A stretch of DNA of 20,852 bases from Acidimicrobiia bacterium (GTDB taxonomy: Bacteria; Actinomycetota; Acidimicrobiia; Spongiisociales; UBA5794), in NCBI GenBank assembly GCA_013001485.1, contig JABDMN010000330.1, positions 1-20,852 on the forward strand, in the 5' to 3' direction. Position 1 is the stretch's first letter; every line of letters begins with the position of its first letter. The translations under genes and the position numbers were made by a program. The notes under the pieces are model-generated. The model had not been told where the DNA came from, did not search any database, and worked only from the letters and a program-made list of their open reading frames with translations. This document shows positions 1 to 7,946 of this stretch, in pieces.

Positions 1-397
1 GACCATTGATCGTCATGGAAACCGACACGTCATCGAGCGGGATCTGATCGAAGAGCCCAACCATGTCGTTGGTGGTGCTCACGGCCACACCGCAGTGTCC
101 CACCTCGCCAAGGGCCCTTGGATCGTCGGCATCGAGACCCATCAACGTGGGCATGTCGAAGGCCACCGACAGCCCGTGCTGTCCCTGGCCGAGCAACCGG
201 CGGAACCGGCCGTTCGTGTCGGCGACGGTCGCGAACCCTGCGAATTGGCGAATGGTCCACGGCTTGCCCCGATAACCGTTGGCGTGGATTCCCCGTGTGT
301 ACGGGAACTCTCCTGGTGCATCCTCCGGCCCGGGTCGCGGATCGACGGTGGCGGGGACCTCCTCGAACGACAGGCTGTAGCGAGCGTCATCGCTCAT
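1..397 (-). CDS. Methylmalonyl-CoA-mutase-family large subunit, N-terminal part (runs off the window)
   Basis: The first 132 residues are visible; the gene continues past position 1. The family catalyses B12-dependent carbon-skeleton rearrangement of acyl-CoAs, classically (R)-methylmalonyl-CoA to succinyl-CoA. The visible part is the start of the substrate-binding TIM barrel: [20 protein letters not shown] (32-51) matches the CoA-binding TRG...Y...RPWTIRQ block, followed by [13 protein letters not shown] (75-87), [10 protein letters not shown] (98-107) and SVSMTIN (125-131). The ATG at 395-397 overlaps the upstream gene's TGA (ATGA) and has a GGAGG ribosome site close in front, which fixes the start. 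The B12 domain and most substrate-determining residues lie outside, so isobutyryl-, ethylmalonyl- or hydroxyisobutyryl-CoA mutase cannot be excluded. The HANGY stretch differs from the usual YPTMY, which adds to that doubt. The family assignment is firm and the substrate is not. Confidence 0.88.
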   Translation of the reverse strand, partial: MSDDARYSLSFEEVPATVDPRPGPEDAPGEFPYTRGIHANGYRGKPWTIRQFAGFATVADTNGRFRRLLGQGQHGLSVAFDMPTLMGLDADDPRALGEVGHCGVAVSTTNDMVGLFDQIPLDDVSVSMTING

Positions 398-834
398 GTC
401 CCGCTCACCTCCTCTCCGACGACACCAAGACTGGAGAGGTACTCGGCCTCGAGCCTCAGCACCTCTTCGATGACGGGCCCATCGTATGGGAAGCCCTCCT
501 CGATCGCCTTCTGCTGTGCGTAGGCGCCGCCGGCGAGACTGGCCACCACGACAGGCTCATCGCCCCCAGCCCGACGCTGCTCATCCACGTACCGCAGCTC
601 CCAACCGACGATGCGTTCGATGTCCGCAGGCCGCAGATCCTGTCGAAGGACTGGATCCATACCCCGGTAGATGAAGCCGACGGCCTCTCGCATACCAAAG
701 ATCGCTTCGTGTGCAGGCGGGCGTGCTTCCTGCCAGGCAAAGGCAAGACCAACGGCGATCAACACGCCAAACAGCACAAAGAACAAGATGTAGGCCACGG
801 GTCGATGGTACCGGGCAACCTGACTGCAACCCAC
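394..834 (-). CDS. Small membrane-anchored protein of unknown function, coupled to the mutase gene
   Basis: I do not recognise this 146-residue protein. It has one hydrophobic segment near the N-terminus (about residues 13-34, [20 protein letters not shown]) followed by a soluble, charged, probably helical domain of about 110 residues containing [11 protein letters not shown]. There are no cysteines after residue 3 and no catalytic motif I can name. A GTG start at 832-834 is used here; a GTG at residue 13 (796-798) would begin directly at the membrane segment and is a realistic alternative. Its TGA overlaps the ATG of the acyl-CoA mutase gene, so the two are translationally coupled. Because the partner is a cytosolic enzyme, the coupling may reflect only shared expression. 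That it is a real gene rests on the coupling, the clean membrane anchor and the lack of a better frame. Confidence 0.7.
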   Translation of the reverse strand: MGCSQVARYHRPVAYILFFVLFGVLIAVGLAFAWQEARPPAHEAIFGMREAVGFIYRGMDPVLRQDLRPADIERIVGWELRYVDEQRRAGGDEPVVVASLAGGAYAQQKAIEEGFPYDGPVIEEVLRLEAEYLSSLGVVGEEVSGT

Positions 835-857
835 GGCGGAACCTCTCGAGTGTCAGG

Positions 858-881
858 CGGTCGTGGCCGATAGCACTACCG
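858..881. promoter_or_regulatory. Imperfect dyad in the divergent region before dsbB
   Basis: CGGTCGTG (858-865) and CACTACCG (874-881) form arms with 7 of 8 pairs matching and an 8-base centre. It lies in the 72-bp gap between the two divergent operons (starts at 834 and 907). A TACCGT at 877-882 could be a -10 element for dsbB, but there is no convincing -35. It could be an operator or chance; the evidence is symmetry and position only. Confidence 0.25.
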
Positions 882-906
882 TCGTCATCCGATCAGAGAG
901 GGATCC

Positions 907-1515
907 ATGGACGTCGCCCAGATGTCAGCTGTCTTCGCCGTCCTGGCCATCGTGGCCGGGCTCGGGGTGCTGGTGGCTGTCGTCCTGAGCGTTGGAGGGC
1001 GTTTCGTCCCGGCTATCGAGCGGGCACGCGATTCGGTGAGCGATTCCCTCGCCGGCTGGGAGTTGTGGCTCGCCGCAGCAGTCGCGATCACCGCAACGTT
1101 GGGCAGCCTCTACTACTCGGAGATCGCCAACTTCGAACCCTGCCGTCTGTGCTGGTTCCAGCGCATCGCCATGTATCCCCTGGCCCTGATTCTGCCCGTC
1201 GCCGCCTTCCGCAAAGACCGTGCTGCGTGGCTCTATGCGGGACCTCTGGCTGCCATCGGCGCTGTCATCGCCGCCTACCACTACACGATTCAGCGGTGGC
1301 CCAGCCTGGACTCAGGCGGTTGCTCGATCGACGTTCCGTGCAGCTCGGCCTACGTGTGGAGGCAGGAGATCGGCCCCTTCGTCATCGAGGGGATCTCGAT
1401 CCCATATATGGCATTGTCCGGGTTCTTGCTTATCCTCGTGCTCCTTGCGGCCGATGCCATGCGCCGGCGCACCGCCATTTCAACTGACGATCAACCTATG
1501 GAGAACTCGACGTGA
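907..1515 (+). CDS. dsbB: Disulfide bond formation protein, DsbB/BdbC family
   Basis: This 202-residue membrane protein re-oxidises a thiol:disulfide oxidase outside the membrane and passes electrons to quinone. CRLCWFQR (79-86) is the DsbB signature: the CxxC pair C79/C82 plus R86, which matches the quinone-site arginine of the E. coli enzyme. The second, exported pair is C139/C145 in GGCSIDVPCSS. Four DsbB-like membrane segments lie at about 53-71, 85-101, 108-126 and 158-180, and an extra N-terminal one at about 6-29 makes it longer than E. coli DsbB. The ATG has AGAGAGG 5 bases or so upstream. Its TGA overlaps the GTG of the next gene, followed by a second overlap, so dsbB and two thioredoxin-like genes form one unit. 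The family call is firm; which of the two neighbours is the substrate is inference. Confidence 0.93.
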   Translation: MDVAQMSAVFAVLAIVAGLGVLVAVVLSVGGRFVPAIERARDSVSDSLAGWELWLAAAVAITATLGSLYYSEIANFEPCRLCWFQRIAMYPLALILPVAAFRKDRAAWLYAGPLAAIGAVIAAYHYTIQRWPSLDSGGCSIDVPCSSAYVWRQEIGPFVIEGISIPYMALSGFLLILVLLAADAMRRRTAISTDDQPMENST

Positions 1516-2159
1516 CGACCAAGAGCAAGAAGGGCTCTGGGAAGCGACCCTCCCAGCAGACCGCCGAGAAGAAGAGCTTCCCAGTCATCCCTGTCGTCTT
1601 CGGCACGCTCGGGTTGCTGCTGATCCTGGTGATCGTGTTCGCCGGCTCGGCGTCGATCGAGGCCGCGGAAGTAGAGGTCACCGGCACCAACCTGGCTCCG
1701 CTTCTCAGCAACGACGACCCGGCAATCGGCGAACTGGCAGCCACCATCGTCGGCGAGGACTTCGATGGGAACCGCGTTGCCATCGAACCCGACGGCAACC
1801 CCAAGGTTGTCATGTTCCTTGCCCACTGGTGCTCGTTCTGCCAGGCCGAAGTACCTGTGGTCCAGGCTTGGCTCAATGCCGGAGGACTCCCCGCCGGGAC
1901 TGAGATGATTGCAGTCTCGACATCGGTCAACGCCGGTCGCGACAACTACCCGCCGTCAGCATGGCTCGAACGGGAGGGATTCACTGCTCCAGTGATTGCC
2001 GATTCCGAGGATGGGCTGGTCGCCCAGGCATTCGGTATGAGCGGTACCCCCTTCTACGCCTTCCTCGACGGAGACAACAACCTCGTGCGGCGGGTGAGTG
2101 GCCAGATCGACCCAGCGACCATCGGGGCGATCCTCAGCGCGATCGCCAGCGGGGCGTGA
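1512..2159 (+). CDS. Membrane-anchored thioredoxin-like protein (TlpA/redoxin type, CSFC)
   Basis: This 215-residue protein has a basic cytosolic N-terminus (1-21), one membrane segment (about 24-45) and an extracytoplasmic thioredoxin-like domain. The active site is W106-C107-S-F-C110 and the cis-proline is P180 in SGTPF. After the CxxC comes the helix and strand order of TlpA/AhpC-TSA-like proteins, with an insert containing NYPPSAW (145-151) before the second half. It probably exchanges electrons with DsbB or with exported client proteins, as an oxidase, isomerase or reductase; the sequence does not settle the direction. The GTG start at 1512 overlaps dsbB's TGA. The next gene encodes a paralogue resembling it along its whole length, including the NYPP insert and the xFLAHWC approach to the active site, so the pair looks like a tandem duplication. 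Confidence 0.88.
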   Translation: MTTKSKKGSGKRPSQQTAEKKSFPVIPVVFGTLGLLLILVIVFAGSASIEAAEVEVTGTNLAPLLSNDDPAIGELAATIVGEDFDGNRVAIEPDGNPKVVMFLAHWCSFCQAEVPVVQAWLNAGGLPAGTEMIAVSTSVNAGRDNYPPSAWLEREGFTAPVIADSEDGLVAQAFGMSGTPFYAFLDGDNNLVRRVSGQIDPATIGAILSAIASGA

Positions 2160-2857
2160 ACCTGCGCCGGAGCGCGCTTCTCGCTCTCCTGGCTCTCAGC
2201 GCTGCAGCCTGTGGCGGAGATGCAGTCGCTGAGACGGACACAACCGCGGTTCCCGTCACGACGACCACATCACTGGCGCCGACGACGAACTCCACAACTA
2301 CAACTACAACCACAACCGTGGCCGGGATTGCGGTCGACGATGAGGGCAGGACGATCCCTGCCATCACCGGTACCGCCCTCCCCCAGCTTCCCAGCGCCGG
2401 CGCCGACGGCGCGATCGGCATGACCATCCCGGCGGCCGAGGGCCGCGGCGCAGATGGCTCGCTGATGTCCATCGGTCCCAACGGCGAGCCTCAAGCGATC
2501 GTGTTCCTTGCCCATTGGTGCCCTCATTGCCGTGATGAGGTCACCGAGTACTCGGAATGGCTGGCGACGTCTTCCATGCCGGAAGGCACGACGCTGGTGG
2601 CTGTCGCTACCGCCATCGATTCGCTGCGGCAGAACTATCCGCCAGAGGATTGGTTCGCTGACGAGGGCTGGCCGGTCCCGACGCTTCTCGACCCGACAAA
2701 CGAGGTCGCAGACGCATTCGGGCTGACGGCGTTCCCGTTCTGGGTTCTCGTCGACGGCGATGGGGCGGTCGTGATCCGGGGCGCCGGCGGCATCGCACCC
2801 GACGCCATTGCAGGAGCCCTGACGACGATCGTCAACGGTCCCACGATCTCCGGCTGA
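2156..2857 (+). CDS. Thioredoxin-like lipoprotein with a DsbA-type CPHC site
   Basis: This 233-residue lipoprotein starts at a GTG overlapping the previous TGA (GTGA). A short basic signal peptide ends in the lipobox SAAAC with lipidated C19. A linker of mostly threonine follows (about 29-55, TTTTTSLAPTT then eight T), then a thioredoxin-like domain from about 85 with W121-C122-P-H-C125 and cis-proline P194 in TAFPF. CPHC is the dithiol motif of E. coli DsbA, which suits an oxidase recharged by the DsbB encoded two genes upstream. The surrounding fold is TlpA/redoxin-like rather than DsbA: I see no helical insert, and the residue before the cis-proline is Phe instead of Thr or Val. An open frame extends upstream to 1961, but only the GTG gives a signal peptide. 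Role inferred; fold and anchoring are clear. Confidence 0.88.
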   Translation: MNLRRSALLALLALSAAACGGDAVAETDTTAVPVTTTTSLAPTTNSTTTTTTTTVAGIAVDDEGRTIPAITGTALPQLPSAGADGAIGMTIPAAEGRGADGSLMSIGPNGEPQAIVFLAHWCPHCRDEVTEYSEWLATSSMPEGTTLVAVATAIDSLRQNYPPEDWFADEGWPVPTLLDPTNEVADAFGLTAFPFWVLVDGDGAVVIRGAGGIAPDAIAGALTTIVNGPTISG

Positions 2858-2859
2858 GG

Positions 2860-3981
2860 TCAGAGACCGATCAGGTCGGCGAGCCGCTTCCGGTAGAAGG
2901 CGGGCTCCCCCAGCATGAGCTGCGAGGTCTTGGCCCGCTTGAAGTACAGGTGGGCGTCGTGCTCCCACGTGAAGCCGATCCCGCCGTGTACCTGGATCGT
3001 CTCAGCTGCCACATCGAAATAGGCATCGGAGCAGTACGACTTGGCGAGAGCCGAGGTCACCGGCAGCTCGTCGTTGCCCTCAGACGCAGCCCAGGAGGAG
3101 TAATAGGCAGCCGACTTCGATGACTCCACCGAGAGCAGCATGTCGGCACACTTGTGCTTGATCGCCTGGAACGACCCGATGGGGCGTCCGAATTGAACCC
3201 GGACCTTGGCGTACTCCACCGACATCTCCATGCACTTCTGCGCTCCGCCCACCTGCTCGTTGGCGAGGGCGACGGCGGCGAACTGCATCACTCTGTCGAG
3301 AAGCTCCTCGCCGCCACCATCGGTCCCGAGCAATGCATCATCAGGAACTGCGACACCATCGAGGGTCACGCTCGCCTGCTTGCGAGTCATGTCCATGGTC
3401 TCGAGGCGCTCTCGGGAGACTCCGGCCGCATCTCCGGGCACAAGGAACAGAGACACACCGGCATCGGTGCGTGCAGCGACGATCAACGTGTCCGCGGTGT
3501 GACCGTCGACAACGAACGACTTGGCGCCGTCGAGGACCCACCCGTCACCGTCTCGTCGCGCAGTGGCCTGGACACCTTCGGGTCCCCAGTCTCCGCCAGG
3601 CTCGACGTGGGCGAGAGCCAACCGGAGTTGACCGATTGACACCTGCTCGAGGAGGCTCTTCTTCTGCTCCTCGGTTCCCCCCAACAACACCGCGGTGGCT
3701 CCGAGAACCACAGTCGAAAAGAACGGAGACGGCAGCAGCGAACGCCCCAACTCCTCGTTGATGATGTTGAGCTCGAGCCAGGAGAACCCAGCACCGCCGT
3801 ACTCCTCAGGGATCGCCATGGCCTGCCAGCCCATCTCGGCCATCTCCTGCCACAGTCCCTCGTCGAAGCCCGATTCGGTCTCCATGAGCTCACGAACATG
3901 AGCAGACGGCGCCTTGTTCTCGAGGAAGCTGCGTACTGAGTCACGCAACATCTGCTGCTCTTCGGAGAAAGCGAAGTTCAT
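2860..3981 (-). CDS. Acyl-CoA dehydrogenase, FadE28-like subgroup
   Basis: This flavoprotein of 373 residues belongs to the family that oxidises acyl-CoA to 2-enoyl-CoA. The helical N-domain (FAFSEEQQMLRDSVRSFL, 4-20), IPEEYGGAGFSW (57-68), middle beta domain and C-domain with YAKVRVQFGRPIGSFQAIKH (257-276) and QVHGGIGFTWEHDAHLYFKR (330-349) are all present. In my manual alignment the usual C-terminal catalytic Glu of medium-chain enzymes is Leu (QLMLGEP), and the isovaleryl-type position is Ala (around 229-235). E242 in ALANEQVGG is a candidate base. This pattern occurs in FadE28-like enzymes that pair with a second subunit, but no partner is nearby. The start is the ATG at 3979-3981 with GAGGA upstream; the longer frame to 4101 would read into the divergent neighbour. 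It ends two bases from the converging lipoprotein gene. Confidence 0.92.
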   Translation of the reverse strand: MNFAFSEEQQMLRDSVRSFLENKAPSAHVRELMETESGFDEGLWQEMAEMGWQAMAIPEEYGGAGFSWLELNIINEELGRSLLPSPFFSTVVLGATAVLLGGTEEQKKSLLEQVSIGQLRLALAHVEPGGDWGPEGVQATARRDGDGWVLDGAKSFVVDGHTADTLIVAARTDAGVSLFLVPGDAAGVSRERLETMDMTRKQASVTLDGVAVPDDALLGTDGGGEELLDRVMQFAAVALANEQVGGAQKCMEMSVEYAKVRVQFGRPIGSFQAIKHKCADMLLSVESSKSAAYYSSWAASEGNDELPVTSALAKSYCSDAYFDVAAETIQVHGGIGFTWEHDAHLYFKRAKTSQLMLGEPAFYRKRLADLIGL

Positions 3982-4033
3982 GGCACCGGTCCTCGGCTCG
4001 CGGAGGGCCCATTGTGCCAGCATCAACGACACG

Positions 4034-4636
4034 ATGAGTTGGCTGTATGAAGACGATGCCGTGAGGATCGCCAGTGTCTGCGTCGGACCTCTGGAGAACA
4101 ATGCCTACGTGGCGTGCGACACATCCACGGGCCGAGGCGTGCTGATCGACGCTCCGGCCGCACCTGACGAGCTCCTCCGCCTGGTCGATGGCATCGAGAT
4201 CGATTCCGTCCTGATCACACACGGACACTGGGATCACATTGGCGCGGTTGAGGTCGCCACCGATCTCAACGTCCCCCTCCGAATCCACGAGGCCGATGCG
4301 GGTTCGCTGCAGGTCCCTTTAACGCCGCTGCTGGACGGGAACGTGATCGACCTCGGGTCGGTCGCAGTCATTGCCGTCCACACTCCAGGCCACACGCCCG
4401 GCTCGACCTGCTTCGTGCTCGATGGCGCACCCATCGTCTTCACCGGCGACACGTTGTTCCCGGGAGGACCAGGTAGGACGACGTCACCTGAACAGTTCGC
4501 CGAGGTGATGCGATCGCTCGACCAGCGCCTGTTCACGCTGCCCGACGAAACGATGATCCTGCCCGGGCACGGACTTGGGACAACGATCGGTGAGGAGCGC
4601 CCCGACGTCGAGGAGTGGCGTTCCCGAGGTTGGTGA
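4034..4636 (+). CDS. Metallo-beta-lactamase-fold hydrolase, glyoxalase II-like
   Basis: This 200-residue cytosolic protein is the length of a stand-alone MBL domain. The metal ligands are all visible: THGHWDH (62-68) gives H63, H65, D67 and H68, HTPGHTPGS (116-124) gives H120, FTGDTLF (136-142) gives D139, and ILPGHG (175-180) gives H179. This set binds two metal ions in glyoxalase II-like thioesterases. Hydroxyacylglutathione hydrolase proper is longer, with a C-terminal glutathione-binding domain that is missing here, so the substrate may be another thioester such as a mycothiol or CoA adduct. That is inference. The ATG at 4034 has no clear ribosome site; an in-frame extension to 3914 would overlap the divergent acyl-CoA dehydrogenase gene. 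It ends 3 bases from the converging tdh stop. Confidence 0.9.
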   Translation: MSWLYEDDAVRIASVCVGPLENNAYVACDTSTGRGVLIDAPAAPDELLRLVDGIEIDSVLITHGHWDHIGAVEVATDLNVPLRIHEADAGSLQVPLTPLLDGNVIDLGSVAVIAVHTPGHTPGSTCFVLDGAPIVFTGDTLFPGGPGRTTSPEQFAEVMRSLDQRLFTLPDETMILPGHGLGTTIGEERPDVEEWRSRGW

Positions 4637-4639
4637 GGG

Positions 4640-5665
4640 CTAGCTCCAGTCGAGGATCACCTTGCCGCACTCGGCAGCGGCGACCACCTCGAACGCCTCG
4701 GCGAAACGGTCAGCCGGGAACGTGTGGGTGAGGACCGGGCTCACATCCAGTCCGCCCTGGAGCATGGCGGCCATCTTGTACCAGGTCTCGAAGATGCGGC
4801 GCCCGTAGATGCCGCGCACATCGAGCCCCTTGAAGATGATGTCGTTGAGGTCGACGTGGACGTCGCCAGGCGGGATGCCGAGCACGGCAACCCGGCCACC
4901 ATGGTTCATGAGATGAAGCAGTTGGTTGAACGCTGTCTCGTGACCTGACATCTCCAGACCGACGTCGAATCCTTCGGTCATGCCCAGGTCGTCCATGACG
5001 GTTGCCAGATCCTCAGAGCGGACATCGATGATGCGATCGGCGCCCAGTTCGGCGGCAAGGCCCAGGCGGTACGGGTTGACATCCGTGATCACGATGAACC
5101 GGGCGCCGATGTGGCGGGCGATCGCCGTCGACATCATCCCGATGGGGCCGGCGCCCGTAATCAGCACGTCCTCTCCCACCATGTCGAAGGCGAGAGTGGT
5201 GTGAGTGGCGTTGCCCAGCGGGTCGAGGATTGCGGCCACGTCATCGGAGATGTGATCCGGGAGCGGGAAGACGTTCTGTGCGGGCAGAACGAGGTACTCA
5301 GCAAAGGCCCCCGGCCGGGTGACGCCGACGGAGATGTGGTTGTGGCAGTAGTTACGTCGGCCTCCACGGCAGTTGCGGCAGTGTCCACACGTGACGTGAC
5401 CCTCGCCGGAAACGCGCATACCCACCTCGAGACCATCGACGTCAGCTCCGACTCTCACGATCTCGCCCATGAACTCATGACCGACAGTCATCGGCACAGG
5501 AATCGTCGAAGCAGCCCAGTCGTCCCAGCGATAGATGTGGAGATCGGTCCCGCAGATCGACGTCTTCTTCACCCTGATGAGCACGTCGTGCTCGCCGGGA
5601 CGAGGCACTTCGACGTCTTCAACCCACAACCCGGGCTCGGCCTTGGCCTTAACCAGCGCTCGCAT
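4640..5665 (-). CDS. tdh: L-threonine 3-dehydrogenase
   Basis: This zinc-dependent, NAD-linked medium-chain dehydrogenase oxidises L-threonine to 2-amino-3-ketobutyrate. At 341 residues it has the same length as E. coli Tdh and shares long identical stretches, such as [31 protein letters not shown] and [10 protein letters not shown]. The catalytic zinc site is C38, H63 and E64 ([18 protein letters not shown]). The structural zinc site is C93, C96, C99 and C107. The nucleotide-binding loop is GAGPIG (about 171-176). It follows kbl with the stop and start fused as TAATG, so the unstable aminoketobutyrate is made together with the enzyme that consumes it. The stop (TAG, read from 4642 to 4640) lies three bases from the converging MBL hydrolase stop. 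Confidence 0.97.
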   Translation of the reverse strand: MRALVKAKAEPGLWVEDVEVPRPGEHDVLIRVKKTSICGTDLHIYRWDDWAASTIPVPMTVGHEFMGEIVRVGADVDGLEVGMRVSGEGHVTCGHCRNCRGGRRNYCHNHISVGVTRPGAFAEYLVLPAQNVFPLPDHISDDVAAILDPLGNATHTTLAFDMVGEDVLITGAGPIGMMSTAIARHIGARFIVITDVNPYRLGLAAELGADRIIDVRSEDLATVMDDLGMTEGFDVGLEMSGHETAFNQLLHLMNHGGRVAVLGIPPGDVHVDLNDIIFKGLDVRGIYGRRIFETWYKMAAMLQGGLDVSPVLTHTFPADRFAEAFEVVAAAECGKVILDWS

Positions 5666-6858
5666 TAGATGACTCCCATCTCGGTGCCGACCGCGACGAA
5701 GGCTTCGACCGCCCGGTCGACGTCGTCCGACGAGTGGGCCGCCGACATCTGGGTGCGGATCCGCGCCTGGCCCTTGGGGACAACGGGGAACGAGAAGCCG
5801 ATGACGTAGATGCCCCGATCGAGCAGTCGGCTCGCCATCTCTGCGGCGACCCGGGCGTCGCCGAGCATCACCGGGATGATGGGGTGACCAGCACCGGCCA
5901 TCGTGAATCCGGCTGCGGTCATCGCGGTGCGGAATCGTTCGCTGTTTGCGACGAGGCGTGTGCGCAGCTCATCGGACTCATCGAGCAGATCGAGTGCCCG
6001 CAGTGAGGTGGCAGCGATGGCGGGGGCAAGGCTGTTGGAGAACAGATACGGCCGTGACCGCTGGCGGAGCCAACCCACGACCTCCGACGATGCGGCCGTG
6101 TAGCCGCCCGACGCACCACCGAGCGCCTTTCCCAGAGTCCCGGTGATGATGTCCACCCTGCCGGTGGTGCCGGTCAACTCCGGAGTCCCCCGGCCGTGCT
6201 CGCCGACGAATCCGACGGCGTGGGAGTCGTCGACCATGACAACGGCGTCGTGCTCGTCGGCGAGGTCGCAGATCCCGGCGAGATTGGCGACCACCCCGTC
6301 CATCGAGAAGACCCCGTCGGTGGCGATCAGCTTGGTGCGAGCGCCGTCGGCATCAGCCTTCTTCAACTGGGTCGCCAGGTCGGCCATGTCGTTGTTGGCA
6401 TACCGGTAGCGCTTCGCCTTGCACAAGCGGACGCCATCGATGATCGACGCGTGGTTGAGGGCGTCGCTGATGATGGCATCGTCTTCGCCGAGGATCGTCT
6501 CGAACAGACCGGTGTTGGCGTCGAAGCACGACGAGTACAAGATGGCGTCCTCGGTGCCGAGGAACCCGGAGACCCGCTCCTCAAGCTTGCGGTGGACGGT
6601 CTGGGTGCCGCAGATGAAGCGCACGGACGCCATCCCATACCCGTAGGTCTCCAGCGCCTGCTGGGCGGATTCGACGAGGGACGGGTGGTTGGCGAGACCG
6701 AGATAGTTGTTGGCGCAGAAGTTGAGAACCTCGGTGCCGTCCTCGAGCACGATCGTGCCGCCTTGGGGGGATCCGAGCACCCGCTCGGCCTTGAACAGGC
6801 CCTCCTCCTCGAGTGCGGCGGTGCGGGCAGCGAGATCATCGAGGAATGCCTGGTTCAT
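5665..6858 (-). CDS. kbl: Glycine C-acetyltransferase (2-amino-3-ketobutyrate CoA ligase)
   Basis: This PLP enzyme of the alpha-oxoamine synthase family cleaves 2-amino-3-ketobutyrate with CoA to glycine and acetyl-CoA. The length, 397 residues, matches E. coli Kbl (398). The PLP lysine is K244 in [15 protein letters not shown], the same number as in E. coli. Other family blocks are [14 protein letters not shown] (47-60), [16 protein letters not shown] (78-93), the cofactor-ring [12 protein letters not shown] (131-142) and [19 protein letters not shown] (209-227). It is the first gene of the kbl-tdh operon, and the order matches E. coli kbl-tdh. The ATG at 6856-6858 has only a weak ribosome site (GGGACC). 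Upstream are 108 bases shared with the divergent LLM oxidoreductase. Confidence 0.97.
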   Translation of the reverse strand: MNQAFLDDLAARTAALEEEGLFKAERVLGSPQGGTIVLEDGTEVLNFCANNYLGLANHPSLVESAQQALETYGYGMASVRFICGTQTVHRKLEERVSGFLGTEDAILYSSCFDANTGLFETILGEDDAIISDALNHASIIDGVRLCKAKRYRYANNDMADLATQLKKADADGARTKLIATDGVFSMDGVVANLAGICDLADEHDAVVMVDDSHAVGFVGEHGRGTPELTGTTGRVDIITGTLGKALGGASGGYTAASSEVVGWLRQRSRPYLFSNSLAPAIAATSLRALDLLDESDELRTRLVANSERFRTAMTAAGFTMAGAGHPIIPVMLGDARVAAEMASRLLDRGIYVIGFSFPVVPKGQARIRTQMSAAHSSDDVDRAVEAFVAVGTEMGVI

Positions 6859-6928
6859 GGTCCCGAAGCTAGCGAGCAGACCCTGAGTCGGTCAGGAGCG
6901 GTGGTCCCCTTTCCACCAGGACCTCTGC

Positions 6929-6947
6929 TGGCGGTAGGTTGCCGCCA
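6929..6947 (+). promoter_or_regulatory. Dyad enclosing a possible -10 element before the LLM oxidoreductase
   Basis: TGGCGG (6929-6934) and CCGCCA (6942-6947) are perfect 6-base inverted arms around TAGGTTG, which contains a TANNNT-type -10 (TAGGTT, 6935-6940). Transcription would begin near 6947, ahead of the AGGAG at 6957-6961. I see no good -35. A second perfect dyad, CCTGA-5-TCAGG (6882-6896), lies nearer kbl in the same divergent gap. Both are symmetry-based guesses. Confidence 0.25.
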
Positions 6948-6966
6948 CGACCACACAGGAGCAGTG

Positions 6967-7908
6967 ATGCAGTTCGGATTCATGACGGAGCCCCAGGCGG
7001 GCGGGACCTACGACGAACTTCTCGGTCTCACGAAGTGGGCCGAGGGCGCTGGTCTCGACGTGTTTGCCCGAAGCGACCACTGGCTCCAGCCCGGATTCAA
7101 CCCTCATGCCACGGACGCATTCGCTTCACTCGCCGGGCTGGCCCGGGAGACGGACCGCATCGGCCTGTGCGTGCTGGTCAGCCCGCTCACGTTTCGCCAT
7201 CCCGCCGTCATCGCCAAGAACGCGGCGACCATCGACGAGATGTCGGGCGGTCGGCTGATCCTCGGGGTCGGCACCGGCTGGCAGCAGCATGAGCACGACG
7301 CGTTCGGCATCGAACTGCCCGATATGTCCGAGCGCTTCGACCGGCTCCTCGAGACGCTGTCCTACCTGTGGGCGGCGTTCGGGCGTTCCCCAGGCGGGTT
7401 CGAGGGTCGCTACTACTCGCTGGCCGACGTCGAGATCCTCCCGCGGCCAACCGGCGATCTCCCCATCATCGTTGGTGGAGCAGGACCAAAGCGGACCCCT
7501 CGCCTCGCCGGGCGATTCGCCGACGAGTACAACACGTTTGTCTCGTCGCCCGACGACCTGAGGGCGCGCATCGGCCACGTACGCGAATCGGCCTCAGAAC
7601 ACGGCCGGAATCCCGATGACGTGCTGATCTCGATCATGGGTCCAGCCCTGGTCGGTGCCGACGACGCCGAATACAGATCGCTGCTTGAAACCGCCGCGGC
7701 GGGCCGTGACCTGACCCCGGAGGAGTTTGAACAGCGGCTGATCGACCGCGGGGCGCCGATCGGTACTCCCGACAGGGCGCAGGAGGCTCTGGCAGCCCTC
7801 GAGGAGGCTGGAGTCGACCGCTACTACTTGCAGGTCTTTGCGCCGCTCGGAGACATCCAGATCGGCGAGGTCGAGGCGACGTTCGGCCACCTCGGCGCCC
7901 TCGCCTGA
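6967..7908 (+). CDS. LLM-class (luciferase-like) F420-dependent oxidoreductase
   Basis: This 313-residue protein is a bacterial-luciferase-like TIM barrel. Family blocks are TKWAEGAGLDVFARSDHW (22-39), LTFRHPAVIAKNAATIDEMS (74-93), GGRLILGVGTGW (94-105) and LPIIVGGAGPKRTPRLAGRF (165-184). In actinobacteria such enzymes usually use F420H2 to reduce or oxidise small molecules; FMN cannot be excluded from sequence alone, and the substrate is unknown. The ATG at 6967 has AGGAG five bases upstream. The frame is open far upstream, antisense to kbl, but that part lacks family similarity. It ends 51 bases before sufC on the same strand; that gap has its own promoter-like element, so co-transcription with the suf genes is uncertain. 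Confidence 0.9.
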   Translation: MQFGFMTEPQAGGTYDELLGLTKWAEGAGLDVFARSDHWLQPGFNPHATDAFASLAGLARETDRIGLCVLVSPLTFRHPAVIAKNAATIDEMSGGRLILGVGTGWQQHEHDAFGIELPDMSERFDRLLETLSYLWAAFGRSPGGFEGRYYSLADVEILPRPTGDLPIIVGGAGPKRTPRLAGRFADEYNTFVSSPDDLRARIGHVRESASEHGRNPDDVLISIMGPALVGADDAEYRSLLETAAAGRDLTPEEFEQRLIDRGAPIGTPDRAQEALAALEEAGVDRYYLQVFAPLGDIQIGEVEATFGHLGALA

Positions 7909-7946
7909 GACCCGTTTCGCTCGGAAACTACGTTCCTGGCCAGGGC

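Noticed and set aside
118..873. A 251-codon plus-strand frame over the mutase and small membrane protein genes
   Set aside because: Its translation is Arg/Pro-rich without domains, while the minus strand encodes a clear acyl-CoA mutase and a membrane-anchored protein.
2240..2320. Short-unit repeat resembling a microsatellite or CRISPR-like array
   Set aside because: It is the coding sequence of a threonine linker and has no spacer structure.
3981..4019. TGGCAC ... GTGCCA inverted repeat between the acyl-CoA dehydrogenase and the hydrolase
   Set aside because: The arms are only six bases and the gap is 27 bases, so chance is a sufficient explanation.
3982..4101. Upstream extension of the acyl-CoA dehydrogenase
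   Set aside because: It would overlap the metallo-hydrolase start, and the family N-terminus begins at MNFAFSEEQ with its own GAGGA site.
6196..6966. N-terminal extension of the LLM oxidoreductase
   Set aside because: This part is the antisense of kbl, and family similarity and the AGGAG site both place the start at 6967.
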